Shown: positions 23,949 through 30,665 of the stretch, piece after piece
Layout: each line of letters begins with the position of its first letter
Numbering within the stretch: position 1 is the stretch's first letter
Assembly (NCBI GenBank): GCA_900696645.1
Contig: CAADGV010000025.1
Location: forward strand, 1 to 30,665
Reading direction: 5' to 3'
Origin: an uncultured Chlorobiota bacterium
Lineage (GTDB): Bacteria > Bacteroidota > Ignavibacteria > UBA10030 > UBA6906
DNA: 30,665 nucleotides
Made by a program: the position numbers and the translations under genes
The notes under the pieces: model-generated
Seen by the model: only the letters and a program-made list of their open reading frames with translations
Databases searched by the model: none
What the model was told of the DNA's origin: nothing

Positions 23949-26945
23949 TCAGAGGGTGCATGTAAATTCCCATCGCGTGCCGTTGCCGGGAGAAGTATGG
24001 AGTTGAATCTCGCCATCCAGCAACTCCGCCCGGTTGCGAATGTTCTTTAGTCCATGACGTGATGACGATCGAGAGGGATCAAATCCCTTCCCATTGTCTG
24101 CTATCTTCATGAAGAGTCGATCCGGTGATTCAGGATACACTATAACGGTTGCTTGTGTGCATCCGGAGTGCTTCACGATGTTCGTCACAATCTCTTTGAA
24201 CAAGAGCCAGAGGTTCCTCCGTTCTTCCATTTTCAATATCCGGAGAGGACAATTCTGTGGCACATCAATCTCATAGGCGATATTTCTGCTCTCGAACATA
24301 TCGGAGGCGTATCTGCGGAATTTAGCCAGCAGATGTTCCCACGAGTCGTTCTCGGGTGTGATTGACCAGACAATGTCGCTGAGCGATTCCTGGGCGGCTG
24401 CGGCGCTTTCCTGAATCAATGACAGAAACTTGTTTGCAACACCGGAAGGTGTGTGGCGCAGTTCGCCCTGTGTGGCAGAGGCAAACGAAACGATACCGCT
24501 CAGCGTGGCGCTGATATCGTCATGCAGGTCTCTTGCTATTCTCTCGCGTGTTCGTTCACGTTCGTCGCGAACAGCCTGCGCGCGTTCCAGCGCCAGCACG
24601 TGACGGGTCAGTTTCTGCTTTTCGAAATACCGAATTACTGCGAAGCCCGCGCTGACGACAAGAAACACAATGCCGGGTATGAACCACCATCGTTTCCAGA
24701 ACGGAGGGACAATAATGAAACCAACTGCGGCCGGCGATCCACCCGGCGTCCCGTCAACCGTCATTGCACGAACGAGAACTCGATATTCTCCAGGCTCCAG
24801 TGCTGTCAGCGTAACCGAGGTTTGCTTTGCCAGCGATTGCCAGGAATGTCCCGGCCTGTCGAGCCTGTACTGATATTCCCCGATTCCTCCATCCTTAAAG
24901 CTGACGCCGATGAAACCGATCGAGACAGTATTCCGGTCGTGCGACAGTCTGAGCGGCGACTTCAACGATGTGGGCGTGCCGTTCACATGCACAGCGGTGA
25001 TGTAGATTGGTGGCGGGTCGGCAATTTCGCTCGAGGGAGGCTCAGACAAGAACACGGCATCGGGAGCAATGCAGGCAATCGTCCCGTCACGGAACATCCC
25101 CGTCATCAGGATATGGTCACGCACAGCATTTTGCTCGTACCAAATGAACCGGCGGGGCTGGCCTGGCCTGCTCAACAACAATCCCGACGATGTTCCGAGC
25201 CAGAGGTTGCGATGCGCATCTTCCACAACATTCCAGATTGTATTGCTCGGCAAGCCGTTCTTCATATTGAAAGTTGTGAATGTGACGCCTTCGAACAGTG
25301 ACAGCCCACCCGACCGTGTCCCAATCCAGAAGAGCCCATCCGAATCCTGCATAATTGCCCGCACACCATTTTCTGCCAGACCATCTTTCGTCGTATAAGA
25401 GCGTACGCGACCTGTCAGCAGGCTCTCTGCACTCAGGAAGCCGAGTCCTTCGTGGTTCATTCCAAACCAGAGATTGCCAGCAGTGTCTTCGTATAATGCC
25501 CTCACACCGATGCCGGGTAAACCGCTTGTTGTATCAATGGTACGGAGTAAGGGATCCGCTTTGGTTCTGTCGAGAAGAAACACGCCACGGTCTGCGCAAG
25601 AGTAGGCGAGCAGATTGTTTCTGCAGAGGATGAAGAAATACGGAATACCTTTGGGAAAATCCTTCCCGGGCCTGAATGTTTTCTTGAGAAAGAGTCTTGA
25701 CGACAGGCGATGTCTCAGAGTGAGCCCATATTGCGAGAGACTCCCATCGATGAACAAGACCCAGAGTGAGGAATCAGCATCATACTTGATGCAAATGGGT
25801 GAATCCGCTGTGCGGGCAAGGGGGAATGCCGTACTCTGCCAATGGCCGAGCGAGTCCCGCCAGAATTCATGCACACCTGCACTGCCTGTCAGCCAGAGAT
25901 GGTCGTTCGCATCTATTGTCGCCACGGAGTTGTTGGAGTTTCGCGGAATGTCCTTCACAGGGAAGAGAACGTTGCGTTTGGGTGAAAGACGCGCCATGCC
26001 ATTCGAAGCCGTGCCTATCCACAGATTGCTTTCAGTGTCAATGAATGCACAGGTCAGGAAGTCGGAAGAAAGTCCGGGGCCGAGTTGGTGATCGGCAATC
26101 TTTCCTTTGAGAAACTCTTCCTTGGTAAAAGAGAACAACCCCGTTGTTGTTGCTACGAACATTGCGCCTTCCCGGTTTTGAACAAACGACGTAATAGCTG
26201 CCCCGGTGATTCGTTGGCGTCCAACAATAGTGCTGTCTTTGACAAGACAGATGGTTCCGTCGGTCATGCCCGTCCATATATTCCCCGATCGATCCCGGAA
26301 TATCGACGACGAGTAATGCTGAATCGTTGTGTCACTGGAAACATTGAAGCGGAGAAGCCGTCTGCCATTCTTGAGGTACTTGTAGAGCGAGCGTGTATCC
26401 AGCATCCAGAACACGGAATCTCCCTCATGCTCAAATGCCAGCACCTTGAATCGGATGTCTTCCGGAAACATCTGCCTGAACGATCCATTGCTGAACTGCA
26501 TAAGACCGCGAGAAGTTCCGAGCCACAACGGCTCACCGATTTCTTGATGAAGACAATGAATACCGATGGCGCCCAATTCCGGAGGCGGGGCATGACGCTC
26601 GAAACCTTCGTCGGTAAACTCACAAAGGTCGCCGCCGAGAAAGCCGCTCCAAATTCGTCCCGCTCGATTCGGATCTTCCAGCAACGTCACAACGAGATTT
26701 GCAGCCAAGCCATCTGCAACGGTGTAGTGTCTGAACGTTGCTCCGTCGTACACGCTGATCCCCTCTCCCGTGCCGACCCAGAGGAATCCTCGCGAATCCT
26801 GCATGATGACGTTGACGGCATTCGACAGCAGCCCGTCAACTGCGGTGACCTTCCTTGCAGGAATAATCTGGCTGGCGGCGCTTTCTCCAAGCATGGTGAG
26901 AACCAGCACAATGCCGGAGAGTGTGAGAAGAGATCGGGAATTCAT
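23949..26945 (-). CDS. Reg_prop/Y_Y_Y sensor histidine kinase (HisKA_3 type)
   Basis: Membrane sensor kinase, 998 aa. After a signal segment, residues ~35-680 carry many two-component propeller repeats (NVIMQDSRGFLWVGTGEGIS, IMQDSDGLFWIGTRSGGLSL, VVEDAHRNLWLGTSSGLLLS), expected to form two seven-bladed propellers. A Y_Y_Y domain (about 680-745) includes EYQYRLDRPGHSWQSL. A transmembrane helix lies at about 753-774. The HisKA_3 dimerisation domain has ERIARDLH808DD, where H808 is the predicted phospho-site. The HATPase domain has EIVTNIVKHS (N922) and DNGKG (D950). Unlike Bacteroides hybrid regulators of this build, it has no fused receiver; the NarL-type regulator is encoded separately downstream. 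The ligand, probably periplasmic, is unknown. Confidence 0.94.
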   Translation of the reverse strand: MNSRSLLTLSGIVLVLTMLGESAASQIIPARKVTAVDGLLSNAVNVIMQDSRGFLWVGTGEGISVYDGATFRHYTVADGLAANLVVTLLEDPNRAGRIWSGFLGGDLCEFTDEGFERHAPPPELGAIGIHCLHQEIGEPLWLGTSRGLMQFSNGSFRQMFPEDIRFKVLAFEHEGDSVFWMLDTRSLYKYLKNGRRLLRFNVSSDTTIQHYSSSIFRDRSGNIWTGMTDGTICLVKDSTIVGRQRITGAAITSFVQNREGAMFVATTTGLFSFTKEEFLKGKIADHQLGPGLSSDFLTCAFIDTESNLWIGTASNGMARLSPKRNVLFPVKDIPRNSNNSVATIDANDHLWLTGSAGVHEFWRDSLGHWQSTAFPLARTADSPICIKYDADSSLWVLFIDGSLSQYGLTLRHRLSSRLFLKKTFRPGKDFPKGIPYFFILCRNNLLAYSCADRGVFLLDRTKADPLLRTIDTTSGLPGIGVRALYEDTAGNLWFGMNHEGLGFLSAESLLTGRVRSYTTKDGLAENGVRAIMQDSDGLFWIGTRSGGLSLFEGVTFTTFNMKNGLPSNTIWNVVEDAHRNLWLGTSSGLLLSRPGQPRRFIWYEQNAVRDHILMTGMFRDGTIACIAPDAVFLSEPPSSEIADPPPIYITAVHVNGTPTSLKSPLRLSHDRNTVSIGFIGVSFKDGGIGEYQYRLDRPGHSWQSLAKQTSVTLTALEPGEYRVLVRAMTVDGTPGGSPAAVGFIIVPPFWKRWWFIPGIVFLVVSAGFAVIRYFEKQKLTRHVLALERAQAVRDERERTRERIARDLHDDISATLSGIVSFASATQGELRHTPSGVANKFLSLIQESAAAAQESLSDIVWSITPENDSWEHLLAKFRRYASDMFESRNIAYEIDVPQNCPLRILKMEERRNLWLLFKEIVTNIVKHSGCTQATVIVYPESPDRLFMKIADNGKGFDPSRSSSRHGLKNIRNRAELLDGEIQLHTSPGNGTRWEFTCTL

Positions 26946-26974
26946 CGTTGGCGAAACATACTAAGCGGCGATTC

Positions 26975-27012
26975 AAAAAACAACAAGCCCCGCCACGTTG
27001 TTGGCAGGGCTT
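26975..27012 (-). terminator. Intrinsic terminator of the 27036-28517 cargo gene
   Basis: Read on the minus strand, AAGCCC plus TGCCA pairs with TGGC plus GGGCTT across a short loop (hairpin 26985-27012). A T-rich tail (TTGTTGTTTTTT) follows. It lies 24 bases after the cargo stop and 40 bases before the kinase gene, so the two genes are separate transcripts. Confidence 0.8.
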
Positions 27013-27035
27013 GGGAGCTTCACTCAGAGATCAAG

Positions 27036-28517
27036 CTATCGCAATAATAAGAGCCTTTTTGTCTGCATAAACTCGCCAGCCTGCAGTCGGCAGAAGTACG
27101 TTCCGCTCGGCAACCCCTCCGCGTTGAACGTCACCTCGTAATTCCCCGCTTGCAGTTTGTCGTTTACTAACATTGCGACTTCGCGGCCGAGAAGATCGTA
27201 CACACGTAGGGATATTACAGGTAACTGCCCTACTACAGATAAGGGTATTGAAAATGTGATCGTCGTAGTCGGATTAAACGGGTTGGGATAGTTCTGATGA
27301 AGCACAAATGATGTCGGAACGTCTGCCGTATAGCGAACACCGGTTGTTTGAACCGTTCCCCTTTTCATGAAGATGTCACACACAACAACAGAATTCCTCA
27401 CGGCACCCGGTGAATAGGTAACGGCTATCTCGCCATTTCCTCTTGCGGCAACAGTCGATGTGTTTCGAGTGACGTACTCAGGCGTCAGGTCGAATATCAA
27501 CGACGGATTAGTAAAGATGCCGTCCTTCCCGTGAACAAGAAACCATCCGCGGGCGGAGGCGGCGAGACTCGATTGGTATACAACGAATACAGTACCTTCA
27601 TCATCCACCGCAAAATTATGATAGCCTCCGGGACGTTGCCCGGATGTTGAAACAGCAACCGGCGTTTCGAAAGAGCCGGAGGCGTTGTTGATCAGGTACA
27701 GCACTTCGTTTGGCGAGTTTCGATAGAGAATATGCACTGTGTTGTTCTTGTCAACCCTCACCCTCGGATAGTCAACATCAACGGTTACGCCCGTCGGGGT
27801 TTCGACCAGCGAACCGGTTCTGTTCGTATAATACTTCATCGGGCCGCCGAATGCTGAGCCCGACTTCACGACGATGTGAACAAATCCCGATGTATCGACG
27901 GCAATCCCTGAATCAAAATCGCCGGTGACACCGGCTTCGAACAATAGTTGTTCAGCCGACAGCGACGAATCTCTGAGATTGAACCTTCGATAATAGGCGT
28001 GCTGAGTGCCGGTTGGCGGAAATGTGTGATACACAAAATGCAGAACGCTGTCGCGCCCAATGGCGCACATTGGCGTTGCTTTGTTTAAGCCCGCCGTTGT
28101 AATAAGAATCGGAGTTGTGAACGTGTTACCGTCCAGCCGGGTATATTGCACCTGAAACAGATTCCCTGCATCACGCCCGAGAAAACCGATATGTACATTG
28201 TCATTCTTATCAAGAACAATTGTCGGGTAGTTATCATCAACAAGGTTTGTGGTTACCTGCTTTGTTATGAATGTGTTGGCACTGTCGGTTACGTAGTAGA
28301 TTTCCCGCGTAGTAGAGTTTGTTCCGGATTGGCCCGAATAGACGATGTGAATGTTCCCCTGCGAGTCAAATGCCATACTTTGCCTGTTGTTGAACTTATC
28401 GTTGTAAGCAATTGTATCCTGCGGAAAGTTCAATTGCCAGGCACCTGCAGGCGCGTACATCCAGAGTAGAATAAGTAGGGCCCCCTTTCGATGGAGTCTT
28501 CTTAAGTACTGAAACAT
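27036..28517 (-). CDS. Secreted repeat protein with type IX sorting domain
   Basis: A signal segment (GALLILLWMYAPAGAWQ) is followed by a repeated motif of the kind SMAFDSQGNIHIVYSGQSG, PTIVLDKNDNVHIGFLGRDA, GIAVDTSGFVHIVVKSGSAF and RVRVDKNNTVHILYRN, about 55-60 residues apart. This D-x-x-G/N-x-(V/I)-H-(I/V) pattern suggests a propeller of the sialidase/BNR-like superfamily. No active-site set is recognised. The final ~95 residues are a type IX CTD ([53 protein letters not shown]) ending in LLLLR. Start ATG 28517 has GAGG about seven bases upstream; a longer frame from 28538 lacks this. A strong terminator follows. Probable role: extracellular or cell-surface binding protein. Confidence 0.87.
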   Translation of the reverse strand: MFQYLRRLHRKGALLILLWMYAPAGAWQLNFPQDTIAYNDKFNNRQSMAFDSQGNIHIVYSGQSGTNSTTREIYYVTDSANTFITKQVTTNLVDDNYPTIVLDKNDNVHIGFLGRDAGNLFQVQYTRLDGNTFTTPILITTAGLNKATPMCAIGRDSVLHFVYHTFPPTGTQHAYYRRFNLRDSSLSAEQLLFEAGVTGDFDSGIAVDTSGFVHIVVKSGSAFGGPMKYYTNRTGSLVETPTGVTVDVDYPRVRVDKNNTVHILYRNSPNEVLYLINNASGSFETPVAVSTSGQRPGGYHNFAVDDEGTVFVVYQSSLAASARGWFLVHGKDGIFTNPSLIFDLTPEYVTRNTSTVAARGNGEIAVTYSPGAVRNSVVVCDIFMKRGTVQTTGVRYTADVPTSFVLHQNYPNPFNPTTTITFSIPLSVVGQLPVISLRVYDLLGREVAMLVNDKLQAGNYEVTFNAEGLPSGTYFCRLQAGEFMQTKRLLLLR

Positions 28518-28663
28518 CTTAACCTCGAAATTATTCAAATGAAAAAAAGATTACTGCACATACAATTTACAATCCTAATTCCTGAAGCTCAAGAAAAATG
28601 AAGCGAACGTCATGCCCAATCGGGGAACGACACAACAGAAATCTCGATATGAAGCGGGACAGA

Positions 28664-30348
28664 TCAATCGGGTGTGGGCGCATCGGCGCTGTGCGCTTCG
28701 TCCTGCCCGCCGACAGACTTGCTCTTCGTCCTCCTGCGGCTATATGCAAGGGAAACAGCGACCAGTACTACCCCCAGCACAAGAAATGAAGCTATGCGAT
28801 AGGACGGCTCGAGCTTCGTCGTATCAACAATGAAAACGTGGCCAATCGTAAGCAGCAGCGTCAGCAGAGCCATCCACCGGTACTTGTGACTCTTCAATAT
28901 GAGGCTGGCTGCATAATAAAAGACTGCAATGCACACCCACGACAGGCTTACATATCCGCCCGGAACAATGTGATACATGGAATACGGAAACACAAAGAAG
29001 GCGCCCGCGAGGTAGGCGTTGCGCATCATTTCAGTTTTCAGTTCAAGCCTGTGTTTCTGCCAATTCAAGATTCGTGCACTCAACAGCGCAATTATTCCAA
29101 AACTCAAGCTGATCAATCCGACTGTTCCGCCAAGAATCAAGTACGCAATGAACACCATGAGATAGATGACAAAATTCCCCACAACAATGAAGCGCGACCG
29201 GAACCAGACCGCGGTCGAAATCACCAGAATCGTCTGCCAGGAGAGCCAGATGAGGCTATCCGGCATCTTGAATTGACCGACTATGGCGACACTGAGCGCA
29301 AGATATCCCAACATTGCATAGACGAATGTTGCATACCTGCTTTGCATCCGCATCCAGAACGCAACGGAGAATCCCAGAAACACGGCGGACGCCAGAACAT
29401 GGCTGAAGACAAAACCTTCCTTGAACGAAGCAAGAGTCAGGAACAGATAGAGGCTGAATGCTCCAAGTCCGTTCAGCGCGGCATGAAGCAGAGCTCGAAT
29501 ATCTTCCGCAGTATCCCCATTCCGAATGAGATTTCCGGTCGCAAGTATCGCAGCATACAAAAGAATAAAATAGAGATTGCTTTGCGGCGACGAGGCAATC
29601 AGAACGTCATTTCCCATGAGGGGATTATTCATCGCCCAAACAGAATGCGTGAAGTAGGAAAGCAAAATTCCTTGGATAGCAAGCCAGTTCCATTCATGTT
29701 GCATCTTCAGATAGACAATGACAACAGCCAGCAGTGTGATCATCACAAACACGAATGTTGGCTCGCCGCCGACAATGGCAGTAACGTAACCCATCGCCAG
29801 ACTCAAACCGTCAGATACACGGACTTCCGTCGGACAGAAATCAGAAGGTTGACCGCCACAACAGCTAGCAGTAATCCGAGGAGAACAGCTTTGGCGGTCA
29901 GAACAGGCTCCGGACTGAAAAAATGAAGTCGCAACGTAGTGAAGTACAGCAACAGCATCGCGCCGCCGAGGAGATACCGGGAAACAAGCGCAAACGAATT
30001 TCGCCAGAAGTACGACACTGCCGCAATGACAGCAACGATTATGTATCCGAACAGACACGGTAAGAAAGGAGGAAGAGCTTGATACGGGAAGGTGAGAAGA
30101 AATGCAACCCCAATTGCAAGAACTCCAATACCTGCTTTCGCAAACCACGACTGACCGATGCGAAATTCCAACTCCTCTTCCTCCTCCTGTTCGGGCAACG
30201 CGGAGGGCACAGGTTTTTCCTCCTGTTCACCGGCTTCACCTAGTTGCTCAATATTCAAGTGTGCTTCAATGCGAGCAATGCGGGCGTCGAGAGCTTTGAG
30301 ATATCTGCGTATCTCATTTTCGTCGGGAGAAAGAGAGGGTTGATCCAT
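28664..30348 (-). pseudogene. DUF2339 family polytopic membrane protein, frameshifted
   Basis: Two overlapping frames make one DUF2339 protein. The first (30348 to 29803) has an acidic coiled-coil head (DENEIRRYLKALDARIARIE, then EEEEELEFRIGQSWFAKAGI) and several helices, and stops after SVRRKSVYLTV. The second frame continues from about 29815 (SDGLSLAMGYVTAIVGGEPT) to 28664 with about ten more helices. Joining them needs a -1 (or +2) shift close to 29805-29815; together they give about 560 residues, near the short end for the family. No slippery heptamer is evident at the junction. A real inactivating indel or a sequencing error are both possible. DUF2339 function is unknown. The residues that the second frame encodes upstream of the junction are out of frame and not real. 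Confidence 0.72.
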
Positions 30349-30372
30349 GTGCTTTTGCCTTTGAGCTGTGAA

Positions 30373-30389
30373 TGTGAAATACGTTCACA
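30373..30389. promoter_or_regulatory. Inverted repeat TGTGAA-N5-TTCACA upstream of the DUF2339 gene
   Basis: A perfect 6-base inverted repeat lies 25-41 bases upstream of the DUF2339 ATG. It resembles Crp/Fnr-family sites (TGTGA...TCACA) but has one extra spacer base. A regulator-binding role is possible, not shown. Confidence 0.35.
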
Positions 30390-30539
30390 CGGCCGATCGC
30401 AAAGCAGCCGACAGGTAAGAAGCTTGGCAGATGAACGGGAAATCGAAGGCCACTTGATGTATTCGGGTCGGAAGTCCCGAAGAAAAGTTGGCAAAAGAAC
30501 TTGGAAAGTCAACTATGGCGTTTGATGAAAGAACGAAAG

Positions 30540-30665
30540 TGTAATAGCCCAGTAAGAATGTCAGGGTTTGCGTCCAATAGAAATGTCAGGTTAGTTTGGG
30601 GTTTTGCACAAAGAAAGGACCCCGACATTGACAGACACCATAACCCTGAGTTCCTACGAGATGGA
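30540..30665 (+). mobile_element. Probable left end of an insertion sequence (ISNCY-like)
   Basis: The stretch begins TGTAATAGCCC and contains the 9-mer AATGTCAGG twice (30557-30565 and 30582-30590), spaced 25 bases. A short leader, a GAAAGGA ribosome site and a new reading frame running off the edge follow. Terminal AATGTC-type subrepeats before a transposase gene recall ISNCY/IS1202-like elements. The exact family and boundary are uncertain. Confidence 0.45.
30628..30665 (+). CDS. Start of a probable transposase gene (cut by window end)
   Basis: A TTG start at 30628 lies eight bases after GAAAGGA (30613-30619), and the frame LTDTITLSSYEME is open to the edge. The sequence is too short for family assignment. 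Its place right after a repeat-bearing terminus suggests an insertion-sequence transposase with an N-terminal helix-turn-helix. This is inference from layout. Confidence 0.4.
   Translation, partial: MTDTITLSSYEM

Noticed and set aside
24453-25301. Plus-strand open frame of 282 codons
   Set aside because: Antisense to the kinase Y_Y_Y/HisKA region with unlikely Arg/Cys-rich composition.
26085-27047. Plus-strand open frame of 320 codons
   Set aside because: Antisense to the histidine kinase N-terminus and its terminator; no signal, domain or start context, while the kinase frame has clear repeat motifs.
29803-29826. Programmed -1 frameshift in the DUF2339 gene
   Set aside because: No X-XXY-YYZ slippery heptamer or following stem is evident at the overlap, so an indel or error is more likely.
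28838-29926. Plus-strand open frame of 362 codons
   Set aside because: It lies wholly antisense to the DUF2339 gene, is rich in H, Q, R and N, has no domain pattern or ribosome site, and looks like a mirror of membrane-protein codons.
1-30665. CRISPR array, tRNA or rRNA genes
   Set aside because: No regularly spaced direct repeats, cloverleaf with TTCRA arm, or conserved rRNA blocks were seen on either strand.

Overview
The window looks like a member of the Bacteroidota/Chlorobiota/Ignavibacteriota group, most likely Ignavibacteria or a near relative. Two secreted proteins (20827-23046 and 27036-28517) end in the type IX secretion C-terminal sorting domain, with the hallmark [14 protein letters not shown] and [14 protein letters not shown] boxes and a [12 protein letters not shown]-type core. 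Base composition looks near 50% GC by eye and genes are tightly packed. This is inference from family content; no rRNA, tRNA or CRISPR was seen.

Layout. (1) 1-127 is the right end of an IS3-family element that cuts off a DUF4386 membrane-protein gene. (2) 704-3441, minus strand, is an overlapping operon: ECF sigma factor, small membrane protein, large class-C beta-lactamase-like serine hydrolase. (3) 3580-3822 holds a remnant resembling the C-terminus of NAD(P)H-hydrate epimerase. (4) 3846-6611, plus strand, is a compact mercury-resistance operon: ArsR-type regulator with its own promoter and operator, MerT-MerP fusion, and MerA with an N-terminal HMA domain. (5) 6752-14453, all minus strand: DUF547 protein with an internal deletion, ArsS-type radical SAM enzyme, TPR protein, glycerophosphodiester phosphodiesterase, a block of three consecutive stem-loops, a histidine-phosphatase lipoprotein, a divergent Lgt homologue, and an M36 metallopeptidase with an unusual Cys-cluster/TM/Arg tail. 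(6) 14881-20753, plus strand: RND efflux adaptor and pump, then an AbgT-family transporter. (7) 20827-28517, minus strand: a BNR/Ycf48-like type IX cargo, a NarL-type response regulator, its Reg_prop/Y_Y_Y histidine kinase, and a second type IX cargo. (8) 28664-30348 is a frameshifted DUF2339 membrane protein. (9) 30540-30665 looks like the left end of another insertion sequence, running off the window.

How parts fit together. The mer genes form one unit that imports Hg(II) and reduces it. The kinase/regulator pair may control itself and the adjacent type IX cargo, because the palindrome CTRCAT-N4-ATGCAG occurs both upstream of the regulator gene and upstream of the cargo gene. The most intriguing candidate for an undescribed system is the M36 peptidase/Lgt-like pair. 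The peptidase ends in a Cys-rich motif, a hydrophobic segment and a basic tail instead of a type IX signal. The gene that overlaps its end encodes an Lgt homologue altered at several normally conserved positions, and a lipoprotein follows. A dedicated C-terminal lipidation route is a testable hypothesis. Several genes are broken (DUF4386, epimerase remnant, DUF547, DUF2339). Both window edges fall in transposable elements, as is common at contig ends or in plastic regions.
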